Positions 17,441 to 25,807 of a DNA stretch of 64,000 nt are shown piece after piece. Numbering within the stretch: position 1 is the stretch's first letter; each line of letters begins with the position of its first letter. Below the pieces are notes generated by a model that was not told where the DNA came from, ran no database searches, and worked only from the letters and a program-made list of their open reading frames with translations. The position numbers were made by a program, and so were the translations under genes. Source of the stretch: Listeria goaensis (GTDB lineage: Bacteria; Bacillota; Bacilli; Lactobacillales; Listeriaceae); NCBI RefSeq assembly GCF_900186125.1, contig NZ_FYBQ01000007.1, forward strand, positions 88,183-152,182. The letters are read 5' to 3'.

Positions 17441-18790
17441 ATGAGCCCTAGAGGGAAGTTTTATATGTATGCGGTTGTGAATGCAGCGCCATTTTTGCCA
17501 TATCTACTATTTATTTTAGTCGGAAATGAGTACGAAGGCTGGCTAAACGGCTATGCCGCACTTATTATTTTTTACGTGTTTAATTACACAGGAACATTTT
17601 TATTTAACGCATTCGGTAGAAGAATGAACGCCAAACAGCATTTATTGCTACTTTTATGCATGGGCATATTCGGTTCGCTAATTGCCACGCTTGCCCCGTT
17701 TGCAACATTTTGGATTGAAATCGGTGCCATTTTTATCGGGATTTCAAGCAGTATGATTCTGCCACTTTACATTACTTTGCAATATCACGAGCGATTTTTT
17801 TATGGGAGAAAAATGAGCAATAAAAATTACTTAGCTGCGCTTTCTGTTCTCCTTGTCGCAATTTGTGCCGCAATCTTCCTCGTGAAGTTTACTTTTCCAT
17901 GGGTGGCGTTCTTATTTTATGCGCTACTTTTAGTTGTGACTTTCTATTTTGTTTACAAATTGCCAAATTATGAAGTGGGGAGAATTGAAAAAACCGGCTT
18001 TTTAATGCGCCCATTTATTATTTTTCTTGTGTTTTCAGCCATCATTTTCGTTATAAAAGGTGTCCGAACAACTGATTTGGCAAGCCTAGTAACCCTTGCA
18101 GTTCTAGCCTGCCTAGTAGGGATTATCATCTTAACCGTGACGCTTATTCGCTTCCGTCCTGTTTTAAAACTATCCGTGCTAGTTCACTATTTTTCACTTG
18201 GTCAAGGAATGGCCGTTAGTTTTGCCCTCTTATATGGGACGTTTTACTCTTTAGCAGAGCAAAATTTCAATTACATGATGTTTAGAATTTATTTAGTGTA
18301 TTTTTTCGGCATTATATTTTCACTGCTATTTGAACCGTTGTTTAAGAAATTTTGGAAAAAGCGCCCGATTTTGGAGCTATACGCGATAGGAATAGCTATT
18401 GGGGTAGTCTGTATGGTTTTCCCATGGACGATTTCAATTGGCGTTTTCATTATAGGCATGTTTTCTTCAATGACGGGCCGGTTTTTAAATCGGCAGGCGT
18501 ATAGTCATTCGTCGGACGCGATGAAAGACGCGAGTTTGTTGCTCCGAAGTCGTTGGAATAAATTAGGCAGTATTGCACATCAAATTACATTGGTGTTCTT
18601 GCTTTTCCTAGGGAGCCTTTTTTCTGAAAAGTTGACGATCACAAATGTTGTCTACGCGCTCGGCGGTAAAGGAAATTTTGAGCATGCTTTTCTCCCAGAT
18701 TTGCTTTTTGCTGCTGGTGTAATTGCACTTGCGATTATGAGTTACTGGTTTATCGGGATAAAAAAATATGTAAAAAGTGTTAAAAAGTAA
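17441..18790 (+). CDS. Twelve-helix membrane protein, MFS-like
   Basis: A 449-residue polytopic membrane protein with roughly twelve hydrophobic segments and an MFS-like basic cytoplasmic loop after the second helix (AFGRRMNAKQH). I do not recognise a substrate family. The ATG at 17441 is preferred over the TTG nine bases upstream because GGGAGG lies nine bases before the ATG and would directly abut the TTG. The C-terminus is basic (KKYVKSVKK). It is probably a transporter. A thioredoxin-like gene follows but with its own possible promoter. Confidence 0.75.
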   Translation: MSPRGKFYMYAVVNAAPFLPYLLFILVGNEYEGWLNGYAALIIFYVFNYTGTFLFNAFGRRMNAKQHLLLLLCMGIFGSLIATLAPFATFWIEIGAIFIGISSSMILPLYITLQYHERFFYGRKMSNKNYLAALSVLLVAICAAIFLVKFTFPWVAFLFYALLLVVTFYFVYKLPNYEVGRIEKTGFLMRPFIIFLVFSAIIFVIKGVRTTDLASLVTLAVLACLVGIIILTVTLIRFRPVLKLSVLVHYFSLGQGMAVSFALLYGTFYSLAEQNFNYMMFRIYLVYFFGIIFSLLFEPLFKKFWKKRPILELYAIGIAIGVVCMVFPWTISIGVFIIGMFSSMTGRFLNRQAYSHSSDAMKDASLLLRSRWNKLGSIAHQITLVFLLFLGSLFSEKLTITNVVYALGGKGNFEHAFLPDLLFAAGVIALAIMSYWFIGIKKYVKSVKK

Positions 18791-18855
18791 ACACCTAAGC
18801 TCGTTTGCTTGACGCATAATGGACTTTGGCATAATCTGAACGAGAGGTGAGGGAA

Positions 18856-19173
18856 ATGGCGATTATACATGCGAAAGAAGAGGAACTTGACGAATTAATT
18901 TCCAATCATCCGAGAATATTATTGAATTTTTGGGCGGAATGGTGCGCACCGTGCCGATGTTTTTGGCCAACGCTAGACCGATTTTCTGAGATGGAAGGCG
19001 AATTTATTCAAGTTGTGAAGGTAAATATAGATAAAGAAAGACCACTTGCGGAGCGTTTTCAAGTGAAAGGGATTCCGAATTCCATCGTAATTGTGGATGG
19101 TGAAATAAAAGGGAGTATTGCGGGAATTGTAAGTTGCGAGGAGCTTCGTAGTCGCGTAAAAAGTTTCATTTAA
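18856..19173 (+). CDS. Thioredoxin-like protein
   Basis: A 105-residue thioredoxin-fold protein with the redox site WCAPCR and cis-proline segment KGIPNSIVIVDGE, which are the two hallmarks of the family. It has no signal peptide, so it acts in the cytoplasm in disulfide reduction. The ATG at 18856 follows GAGAGGTGAGGG; a GTG nine bases earlier is within that ribosome site. It is shorter and more diverged than housekeeping TrxA (WCGPC), so it is likely an accessory thioredoxin. It ends at a bidirectional terminator shared with the nitroreductase. Confidence 0.88.
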   Translation: MAIIHAKEEELDELISNHPRILLNFWAEWCAPCRCFWPTLDRFSEMEGEFIQVVKVNIDKERPLAERFQVKGIPNSIVIVDGEIKGSIAGIVSCEELRSRVKSFI

Positions 19174-19174
19174 A

Positions 19175-19213
19175 AAGCCACATGTCATTCAGCGACATGT
19201 GGCTTCTTTTTTT
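19175..19213. terminator. Bidirectional terminator between trx-like and nitroreductase genes
   Basis: A perfect 12-bp stem (19175-19186 with 19194-19205), flanked by T-rich sequence on the + strand side and an A run on the other side, serves both convergent genes. Confidence 0.9.
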
Positions 19214-19811
19214 ATTTAAACGTACGGAAACGTTTTTCGTCATCGATAAATTCTTTTTCACCTGGTTCAGCGACAATGTTACCAAATGGCATTTGTGCGC
19301 GTAAGTTCCAGTTTGCTGGAAGGTCGAACTCAGCTTGTACAGCATCATCAATTAGGGGGTTGTAATGTTGCAAGGACGCGCCAATTCCAGCGTTTGCAAG
19401 TGCCACCCATACAGAATGTTGCGCGATACCAGTTGATTGTTCAGACCAGATTGGGAAGTTGTCTGCGTATAAAGCGAAGTTTTCTTGTAAGCCTTCGATA
19501 ACTTCTGTATCTTCAAAGAATAAAACGGTGCCGTAGCCAGCACGGAATGAAGCGATTTTTTCTTCAGTGGACGCAAAGCTTTCAGCAGGAACGATGCCGC
19601 GAAGCGTTTCCTCCGTCATATTCCAAAGCTTGTCATGGCTTTCTCCAAAAAGAATAACGGCACGAGAACTTTGGGAATTAAAAGAAGATGGGCTTAATTT
19701 AACGGCTTCCTTGATGATGTCCTCGATTTCGTTTTGTGATAAAGAGACGTTTTTGTCTAAAGCATAGATGGAACGGCGAACTTTAATTGAATCTAAAAAT
19801 GTATTTGTCAT
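19212..19811 (-). CDS. Nitroreductase-family flavoprotein (Frm2/Hbn1-like)
   Basis: A 199-residue nitroreductase-fold protein: N-terminal RRSIYAL (FMN phosphate contact), SPSSFNSQSSR, the central IWSEQSTGIAQHSVWVALANAGIGASLQHYNP tract that forms the dimer and FMN site, and C-terminal MPFGNIVAEPGEKE. It belongs with the Frm2/YdgI-like group found in Listeria and likely uses NAD(P)H to reduce nitro compounds or quinones. It is transcribed alone from a promoter with a palindrome over its -10 element, implying control by a redox or drug-sensing repressor. Confidence 0.88.
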   Translation of the reverse strand: MTNTFLDSIKVRRSIYALDKNVSLSQNEIEDIIKEAVKLSPSSFNSQSSRAVILFGESHDKLWNMTEETLRGIVPAESFASTEEKIASFRAGYGTVLFFEDTEVIEGLQENFALYADNFPIWSEQSTGIAQHSVWVALANAGIGASLQHYNPLIDDAVQAEFDLPANWNLRAQMPFGNIVAEPGEKEFIDDEKRFRTFK

Positions 19812-19839
19812 TGATTAAAACTCCTTTTTAAATGTTATC

Positions 19840-19877
19840 TACTTACATAAGTATAGCAACTATATTTTTAATTTCAA
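19840..19877 (-). promoter_or_regulatory. Nitroreductase promoter with operator palindrome
   Basis: On the minus strand TTGAAA (19872-19877) and TATACT (19850-19855) are 16 bases apart. The palindrome TACTTA-CA-TAAGTA at 19840-19853 covers the end of the -10 and the expected start point, a placement usual for MarR/HxlR-type repressors. Confidence 0.6.
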
Positions 19878-19962
19878 CTATAAAATTTCGAGAAAAGTTC
19901 ATGTAAACGCTATCTATGTTGCGGTTCTAAATGAAAAAAATTTAAAAGTAAGAATAAAAAAC

Positions 19963-19991
19963 TTGCAAAAAAGAACATTTGTTCGTATGAT
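19963..19991 (+). promoter_or_regulatory. SOS promoter with LexA box
   Basis: TTGCAA (19963-19968) and TATGAT (19986-19991) are spaced by exactly 17 bases. GAACATTTGTTC at 19973-19984 fits the Gram-positive LexA core GAAC-N4-GTTC and occupies the spacer, where bound LexA would block RNA polymerase. Confidence 0.82.
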
Positions 19992-20014
19992 GGGATTAGG
20001 AAGAGGTGATGATA

Positions 20015-20368
20015 ATGGTTTATGCTTTGCCGCTAAAAGAAATTGAATTTGATACCAGTCTAGCGTCTTTAAAAGTGCGTCCAGTGCGCGATGTTGTGGA
20101 ACAAGAAAGTTTTCTTATTACACTTCAAGATGCCATAAAACGAGAATGGCTGGTGCGGTTGCAATATTTTGAGGAGGCCGACGTAGCCCATTTAAACTTG
20201 GCTCCATTTGAAGATCCGGAAGCTTTTCACGGGTTAGGCTGGGTACGCACGTTAGAGCTTGTGCCTCTCGAATTAGATGAAGTAACGCAGGAGATTTTAC
20301 TGCAAGATGTACTTGGAATTATCTATGCCGTTCAATTTAGCGATATAGTGAATATTGAATTAATGTAG
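20015..20368 (+). CDS. Small protein of unknown function, probably SOS-induced
   Basis: A 117-residue acidic protein I do not recognise. It has no signal, membrane segment or known motif; a strand-rich N-terminus (YALPLKEIEFDTSL) and several Glu/Asp-rich turns are seen. Starts at 20006 (GTG), 20009 and 20015 (ATG) are in frame; the ATG at 20015 is best placed after GGAAGAGGTG. The LexA box in its promoter is the best clue: it is likely made during DNA damage. It is monocistronic, ending at a terminator. A role in DNA repair or cell-cycle arrest would be speculation. Confidence 0.75.
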   Translation: MVYALPLKEIEFDTSLASLKVRPVRDVVEQESFLITLQDAIKREWLVRLQYFEEADVAHLNLAPFEDPEAFHGLGWVRTLELVPLELDEVTQEILLQDVLGIIYAVQFSDIVNIELM

Positions 20369-20370
20369 GG

Positions 20371-20409
20371 AAATAGCAAGCGACTATCATGGTCGTTTGC
20401 TATTTTTTT
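20371..20409 (+). terminator. Terminator after the LexA-box gene
   Basis: A 14-bp stem with one G-T pair (AAATAGCAAGCGAC with GTCGTTTGCTATTT), loop of seven, then TTTTTT. Confidence 0.88.
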
Positions 20410-20433
20410 GTTTAAATTCAAAAGAGCTTCTGC

Positions 20434-20641
20434 TATAATATACAAAAGTATAAAAAGACAGTTTTTTTAAGCAATTTAAAAAATTGTGGCTAACTTCACA
20501 ATTTCGAAAGTAGGTGTCTTGTCGAAAAAAACAAAAAAGGCTCATGTCTCACCGGTTGGCGCAAATGATTGGTAACCTTTTGAGAAGAAATACTGGTGAT
20601 TCGTTTTTTAGTAAAATGACTGTGAACAGGAGCGATGATGA
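20434..20641 (+). promoter_or_regulatory. serC-serA promoter and structured 5' leader
   Basis: TATAAT at 20434-20439 is a good -10 with no clear -35. About 200 nt of leader follows. It can form a hairpin (AAATTGTG/TCACAATTT, around 20480-20505) and a second element with CTCA...TGAG and GGTT...AACC arms around 20540-20585. I see no T-box consensus and no riboswitch I can name. A leader this long before serine-synthesis genes suggests RNA-level control. Confidence 0.45.
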
Positions 20642-21736
20642 GTGGAGCGTGTCTATAATTTTTCAGCGGGACCGGCAACTTTGCCAGTTCCAGTACTAAA
20701 GCAAGTCCAAGAAGAACTATTATCGTATAAAGGATCAGGGATGTCAGTCATGGAGCTAAGCCATAGGTCTGCACTTTTTCAAGAAATTATTGATTCGGCC
20801 GAGCAGCTGCTTCGCGAGTTAATGGATATTCCAGATAATTACAAAGTGCTTTTTTTACAGGGCGGTGCAAGTTTACAATTTGCGATGGTGCCTTTAAATT
20901 TAGCGCAAGGCAAAAAAATAGAATTTGTGAATACAGGAAGTTGGTCGAAAAAGGCAATTTCAGAGGCTAAAAAGCTGCCGAATGTTACGACTTCCGTCAT
21001 TGCGTCATCTGAAGATAGAAATTTCAGCTATATTCCAAATATCCCTGCACCGTCTGAAGATGCAGCTTATTTGCATATTACAGCAAACAATACGATTGAA
21101 GGAACAGCGATATTTAACGTGCCTAAGACGGGTGATGTGCCGTTAGTTGCGGATATGTCATCGAATATTTTAGCGAGCCACTACGATGTGCGTGATTTTG
21201 GACTTATTTATGCGGGTGCGCAAAAAAATATCGGCCCAGCTGGACTTACGATTGTCATTGTTCGCGAGGATTTAATTGGGGGGGCGGAGAACTTGTCTTC
21301 TATGCTTGATTATCAGGTGATGGCAGATGATGGGTCGATGCACAATACGCCGCCTACGTTTGCGATATATGTGGCGAAACTAGTATTCGAATGGATTAAG
21401 GCGCAAGGCGGTGTGAGCGGCATGGAGGCTTTGAATCGCCGAAAAGCAGGTCTGCTTTATTCGTATATCGATGAATCGAATCTATTTAGCTCACCTGTTG
21501 AGCCGTCTGTTCGTTCGCTGACAAATATTCCTTTTACGACCAGTGACGCAGAACTAGATCAAGCGTTTATAAAAGAGGCTCTAAAAAAAGGTTTTGTGAA
21601 TTTAAAAGGGCATCGTTCGGTTGGCGGAATGCGGGCGAGCGTGTACAATGCGTTTCCAATTGAAGGCGTTGAGGCGCTTGTTGCTTTTATGAAGGATTTT
21701 GCACGTAGCCATGAAGGGGGAAAGGTTCATGTTTAA
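20642..21736 (+). CDS. serC: Phosphoserine aminotransferase
   Basis: A 364-residue class V PLP aminotransferase converting 3-phosphohydroxypyruvate and glutamate to phosphoserine. Typical start ([15 protein letters not shown]), GSWS phosphate contact, and the PLP lysine at K195 ([11 protein letters not shown]). The C-terminal [16 protein letters not shown] is the standard SerC ending. It starts with GTG preceded by AGGAG. The stop overlaps the serA start by eight bases, so the two are co-translated. The long leader upstream may regulate both genes. Confidence 0.97.
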   Translation: MERVYNFSAGPATLPVPVLKQVQEELLSYKGSGMSVMELSHRSALFQEIIDSAEQLLRELMDIPDNYKVLFLQGGASLQFAMVPLNLAQGKKIEFVNTGSWSKKAISEAKKLPNVTTSVIASSEDRNFSYIPNIPAPSEDAAYLHITANNTIEGTAIFNVPKTGDVPLVADMSSNILASHYDVRDFGLIYAGAQKNIGPAGLTIVIVREDLIGGAENLSSMLDYQVMADDGSMHNTPPTFAIYVAKLVFEWIKAQGGVSGMEALNRRKAGLLYSYIDESNLFSSPVEPSVRSLTNIPFTTSDAELDQAFIKEALKKGFVNLKGHRSVGGMRASVYNAFPIEGVEALVAFMKDFARSHEGGKVHV

Positions 21737-22913
21737 TATTGAAACGTTAAATGCGATTGCCGATGAGGGGTTAAGAACTTTTGATTTGGAAAAATATGTG
21801 CTTGATGCGAATGCGTCCCCTGATGGTATTTTACTTAGAAGTTATGGTCTGCACGATTATGATTTCCCGGAATCATTAAAGGCGATTGCGCGCGCTGGTG
21901 CGGGTGTGAATAATATTCCGCTTGAAGTCTGCTCGGAGCGCGGTATTGTCGTATTTAATACGCCTGGAGCCAATGCAAATGCGGTGAAGGAGTTAGTGCT
22001 TGCGAGTTTATTTATGGCGGCTCGGCCGATTATCGAGGGCAACATTTGGGTGCAAGGAATCGATGACGAGGATGTTGAAACGAAAGTAGAAGCGGGCAAA
22101 AAGGCTTTTTCTGGAACGGAGCTTTATGGGAAAAAATTAGGTATTATTGGACTTGGCGCGATTGGTGCACTGGTTGCCAATGATGCGGTGGCGCTCGGTA
22201 TGGATGTCGTTGGCTTTGACCCGTATGTTTCGGTGGACACGGCATGGAAGATTTCAAAAGACGTCAAACGTGCCATCACACTTGAAGAAGTTTTAGCGAC
22301 ATGCGACTATATTACGGTTCATGTTCCGCTGCGCGACAATACGCGCGAAATGTTCAATGCGGAAACCTTGCTTTTATTAAAGCAAAACGCCGTGTTGCTT
22401 AACTTCTCCCGCGGGGAACTTGTGAATCAAGACGCAATTTGTGAGGCGCTAGAAGCCAATCAATTGCGCATGTATATTACTGACTTTGCAACCAAGCAGC
22501 TGCTTCAAACGGAAAAAGTTCGCGTCCTACCTCACCTTGGTGCTTCAACGGAAGAAGCGGAAACCAATTGTGCGCTGATGGCGTCCCGCGAATTACAATA
22601 TTTCTTAGAAACAGGTAGCATCAAAAATTCGGTGAACTATCCAGCGGTTGATATGCCCTATAACGGGCATCCGCGAATTGGTGTGTGCCACCGCAATATC
22701 CCGAACATGGTTGGACAAGTGACGACGATTGTCGCGAATCATGCGATGAACATTATGGATTTAACGAACCGTAGCCGCGGCGATTATGCATATACGCTAG
22801 TCGATATGGACCGAAATGATTCCAATAGTTTAGAAGCAATCAAGCTTGAATTAGAAGCTGTTGGTGGCATTTTGCGTGTGCGAATTATCGAGCCTTTAGG
22901 CGTTACGGTATAA
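21729..22913 (+). CDS. serA: D-3-phosphoglycerate dehydrogenase
   Basis: A 394-residue NAD-dependent dehydrogenase, first step of serine synthesis. The NAD motif GLGAIG is at 141-146, the catalytic Arg/Glu/His region is present ([34 protein letters not shown]), and a C-terminal ACT domain (about 320-394) is expected for serine feedback. It is the short form without the extra ASB domain. I chose the ATG at 21729, preceded by AAGGGGGAAAGG and overlapping the serC stop, over an in-frame ATG 30 bases upstream. A Noc-binding palindrome touches the 3' end. Confidence 0.96.
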   Translation: MFNIETLNAIADEGLRTFDLEKYVLDANASPDGILLRSYGLHDYDFPESLKAIARAGAGVNNIPLEVCSERGIVVFNTPGANANAVKELVLASLFMAARPIIEGNIWVQGIDDEDVETKVEAGKKAFSGTELYGKKLGIIGLGAIGALVANDAVALGMDVVGFDPYVSVDTAWKISKDVKRAITLEEVLATCDYITVHVPLRDNTREMFNAETLLLLKQNAVLLNFSRGELVNQDAICEALEANQLRMYITDFATKQLLQTEKVRVLPHLGASTEEAETNCALMASRELQYFLETGSIKNSVNYPAVDMPYNGHPRIGVCHRNIPNMVGQVTTIVANHAMNIMDLTNRSRGDYAYTLVDMDRNDSNSLEAIKLELEAVGGILRVRIIEPLGVTV

Positions 22914-22916
22914 ATT

Positions 22917-22930
22917 ATTTCCCGGGAAAT
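22917..22930. other. Noc-binding site (NBS) 1
   Basis: ATTTCCCGGGAAAT, the exact consensus bound by the nucleoid-occlusion protein Noc, inside a 20-bp perfect palindrome (22914-22933) just after serA. A second copy is at 41779, and noc itself is in this window. Confidence 0.9.
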
Positions 22931-22934
22931 AATG

Positions 22935-22963
22935 GAGCCTTGAGAAATTTCTTGAGGCTCTTC
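22935..22963 (+). terminator. Hairpin between serA and the DUF1015 gene
   Basis: GAGCCT and AGGCTC enclose a nearly fully paired stem, but the following TTCAAATTT is a poor T tract. It may be an attenuator rather than a full stop. Confidence 0.45.
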
Positions 22964-22982
22964 AAATTTAGGAGGAAAACTA

Positions 22983-24230
22983 ATGGTGAATGTACGACCG
23001 TTTCAGGCAGTAAGACCGAATGAAAATGTAGCGAATAAAATGGCGTCCTTGCCATACGATGTTTTAAGTAGTGCAGAAGCAAGGGTGCTAGGCGATGCGA
23101 ATGAATATTCATTTTTACATATTGATAAAGCGGAAATTGATCTTGAGAAATCATTATCGCCGTATGATGACATGGTTTACTTAAAAGCGAAAGAAAATTT
23201 ACGGGCGTTTTTACAAAAAGAATGGTTGAAAAAAGATGTTCGTGCGGGTTTTTACATTTATGAACTGGAGATGAATGGGCGCACGCAGACGGGGATTGCA
23301 GCAACGACGGCGATTGACGACTATATTTCTGGGAAGATTAAAAAGCATGAGTTCACGCGGGAGGAAAAGGAGCTCGACCGGATTCGTCATGTTGACACTT
23401 GTGATGCGAATACGAGTCCGATTTTTTTGACGTACCGTGGAAAAGCAGAAATCAATGCTGTGATTCAGCAATTTAAGGCTGAAAACGACCCTATTTATGA
23501 TTTTACAAGCTTTCACGATGTGGCACACAAGGTTTGGCATATTGACGATGCGGACATTGTCGCAAGCATTTCGGCGGCATTCGCGTCCATTCCGGCGCTT
23601 TACATTGCGGACGGCCACCATCGCACGGAATCGGCTGTTAAGGTAGGATTAAAACGGAGGGAGGCGCACCCGAATGAAGGGCCAGACGCGGAATTCAATT
23701 TCTTTTTAGCTGTCTTATTCCCGGCTGAAGAACTCGAAATCCTCGACTACAATCGCGTTTTAAATGTACCTATCCCGACCGATTTCTTCGACCAACTAAA
23801 AGCGCGTTTTGACATCACAGAAAAACAATCTGCGCCGTTTAAACCAAGCGCGCCAAAACAAATTGGACTTTACACAGGCGGCAATTGGTACGGCTTAACC
23901 GCCAAAAAAAGTCGCATACCGAATGATGTCATCGGCAGCCTTGATGTTTCGATTCTCCAAAATGAAGTGCTCACACCGATTTTCGACATCCGCGATATTA
24001 GACGTGACGACCGCATCGATTTTGTTGGCGGCATTCGCGGCCTTTCCGAACTAGAAAAACGCGTAGATAGTGGCGAATTTTCTATTGCCTTCGCCATGTA
24101 CCCGCCAACAATGAATGACCTACTAAGCGTGGCAGACGCCAATGAAATTATGCCACCAAAATCCACATGGTTTGAACCTAAACTATTAAGCGGTCTTTTT
24201 GTCCACGAACTAGAAAGTAAATTAGACTGA
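22983..24230 (+). CDS. DUF1015 family protein, serine-locus associated
   Basis: A 415-residue protein of the DUF1015 family, recognised from KKHEFTREEKELDRIRH, CDANTSPIFL and IADGHHRTESA. The His-rich ADGHHR and conserved Glu/Arg motifs look like a catalytic site. The family frequently sits next to serA and serC in Firmicutes, as here, 69 bases downstream with an AGGAGG ribosome site. No phosphoserine phosphatase gene is visible in this cluster, so this protein is a candidate for a serine-related activity; that idea is inference. It ends at a strong terminator. Confidence 0.85.
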   Translation: MVNVRPFQAVRPNENVANKMASLPYDVLSSAEARVLGDANEYSFLHIDKAEIDLEKSLSPYDDMVYLKAKENLRAFLQKEWLKKDVRAGFYIYELEMNGRTQTGIAATTAIDDYISGKIKKHEFTREEKELDRIRHVDTCDANTSPIFLTYRGKAEINAVIQQFKAENDPIYDFTSFHDVAHKVWHIDDADIVASISAAFASIPALYIADGHHRTESAVKVGLKRREAHPNEGPDAEFNFFLAVLFPAEELEILDYNRVLNVPIPTDFFDQLKARFDITEKQSAPFKPSAPKQIGLYTGGNWYGLTAKKSRIPNDVIGSLDVSILQNEVLTPIFDIRDIRRDDRIDFVGGIRGLSELEKRVDSGEFSIAFAMYPPTMNDLLSVADANEIMPPKSTWFEPKLLSGLFVHELESKLD

Positions 24231-24257
24231 TGATAATCTTCATCAGTCTAATTTTAA
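24219..24257 (+). terminator. Terminator after the DUF1015 gene
   Basis: AAATTAGACTGATGA pairs with TCATCAGTCTAATTT; the stop codon lies within the left arm. A short T/A tract follows. Confidence 0.8.
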
Positions 24258-24265
24258 AAAAACGG

Positions 24266-24294
24266 TTGTTATTCACATGTGGATAAGTTAAAAT
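24266..24294 (+). promoter_or_regulatory. mnmE promoter overlain by paired DnaA boxes
   Basis: TTGTTA (24266-24271) and TAAAAT (24289-24294) are spaced by 17 bases. Between them are two abutting, inverted, perfect DnaA boxes: TTATTCACA at 24269-24277 and TGTGGATAA (reverse of TTATCCACA) at 24278-24286. A one-mismatch box (TGTGAATAG) follows at 24318-24326. DnaA binding would block this promoter. Confidence 0.8.
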
Positions 24295-24421
24295 AGTAGA
24301 TATTAAATTTTATAACTTGTGAATAGCAAGCTTTGGTGAAAGCAGAGCGAACTGTTGAGTGCAAATGAAAATTTATTCAAACTAAATTTATCCGTTTTGT
24401 TGCGGAGAAAGGTGGGGTAGA

Positions 24422-25795
24422 ATGGATTTTGATACTATTGCTGCGATCTCAACACCGCCAGGCGAGGGTGCCATTGCAATTATTCGATTAAGCGGTGATG
24501 AGGCGATTCCAGTAGCGGATCGTATTTTTTATGCCAAAAAACGGCTTAGTGACGCAGAAAGTCATACCATTCATTATGGTCATATAAAAGAAGAAGGCGA
24601 AACAATTGAAGAGGTGATGGTCTCGGTTATGCGTGCGCCACGGACGTTTACACGTGAAGATGTTGTGGAGATCAATTGCCATGGTGGCATCGTATCGGTG
24701 AATCAGGTGTTGCAGCTCCTACTAAGAAGTGGCGCTCGCCTAGCTGAACCAGGAGAGTTCACAAAACGCGCCTTTTTAAACGGAAGAATTGATTTATCAC
24801 AAGCGGAAGCCGTGATGGACTTAATTCGAGCGAAAACGGACAGAGCGATGGGCATTGCGCTCAAGCAAATGGACGGCAATTTGTCGCGCTTAATACGGAG
24901 CCTTAGACAGGAAATTTTAGACGCGCTAGCGCAAGTCGAGGTGAACATCGACTACCCAGAATACGACGACGTGGAAGAAATGACCGTGAAAATGCTACTC
25001 GAGAAAACGCACCTCGTGAAAGCGTCGGTGAACCAGTTGCTTCAAACCGCAAGTCAGGGGAAAATTCTACGAGAAGGTCTTGCGACGGCCATTATCGGCC
25101 GACCAAATGTGGGGAAATCATCGCTTTTGAATCAGCTCATTCAGGAAGATAAAGCGATTGTCACGGACATCGCAGGAACGACGCGTGACATCATTGAAGA
25201 GTACGTGAATGTGCGCGGCGTGCCGCTTCGCTTGATTGATACGGCGGGCATTCGCGAAACCGAGGATATTGTAGAAAAAATCGGGGTAGAACGATCACGA
25301 AAAGCTCTCGCAGAAGCCGATTTTCTGTTGCTCGTTTTGAACCAAAATGAACCGCTAACGAAAGAGGACGAGGCGCTTTTTGAAGCCGCACGCGGAACCC
25401 GTTTTGTTGTCGTGTTAAACAAAACCGATTTAGAACGCAAAATAGATATCGCTAGCGTCACGCGTTTAGCAGGCGGGCAACCAGTCGTAGAAACATCCAT
25501 GTTAACGGACGGCGGCATTGTGGAGCTTGAGGAAGCAATTAAAACGCTCTTCTTCACTGGCGAAATTGATGCTGGAGATGCGACGTATGTTTCAAACGTG
25601 CGCCACATCGCCTTGCTTCATCAGGCGTCAGACGCGCTAGACGCTGTCATTTTAGGTGTTGAAACAGGCATGCCAGTTGATATCGTGCAAATTGATATGA
25701 CCCGCGCCTGGGACTTGCTAGGCGAAATTACAGGCGACTCGGTACAGGACGAATTATTAGATCAATTATTTAATCAGTTTTGCCTTGGAAAATAA
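24422..25795 (+). CDS. mnmE: tRNA modification GTPase MnmE
   Basis: A 457-residue protein acting with MnmG to install carboxymethylaminomethyl groups on the wobble uridine of tRNAs. N-terminal formyl-THF binding domain, helical domain, and an inserted G domain with P-loop GRPNVGKS (226-233), the GTTRD switch (252-256), DTAG and NKTD. The C-terminal catalytic Cys is in CLGK, three residues from the end. It is 12 bases upstream of mnmG and surely co-transcribed. Its promoter holds two DnaA boxes, which is unexpected for this gene. Confidence 0.98.
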   Translation: MDFDTIAAISTPPGEGAIAIIRLSGDEAIPVADRIFYAKKRLSDAESHTIHYGHIKEEGETIEEVMVSVMRAPRTFTREDVVEINCHGGIVSVNQVLQLLLRSGARLAEPGEFTKRAFLNGRIDLSQAEAVMDLIRAKTDRAMGIALKQMDGNLSRLIRSLRQEILDALAQVEVNIDYPEYDDVEEMTVKMLLEKTHLVKASVNQLLQTASQGKILREGLATAIIGRPNVGKSSLLNQLIQEDKAIVTDIAGTTRDIIEEYVNVRGVPLRLIDTAGIRETEDIVEKIGVERSRKALAEADFLLLVLNQNEPLTKEDEALFEAARGTRFVVVLNKTDLERKIDIASVTRLAGGQPVVETSMLTDGGIVELEEAIKTLFFTGEIDAGDATYVSNVRHIALLHQASDALDAVILGVETGMPVDIVQIDMTRAWDLLGEITGDSVQDELLDQLFNQFCLGK

Positions 25796-25807
25796 GGAGT
25801 GAAATAG

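Noticed and set aside
20540..20641. T-box riboswitch before serC
   Set aside because: The AGGGTGGNACCGCG antiterminator core is absent.
22914..22933. CCCGGG palindrome as a transcription terminator
   Set aside because: It matches the Noc-binding consensus exactly, recurs at 41779 and has no following T run.
25141..25608. Long minus-strand frame opposite mnmE
   Set aside because: Ser/Arg-rich shadow composition; the + strand encodes the MnmE G domain.
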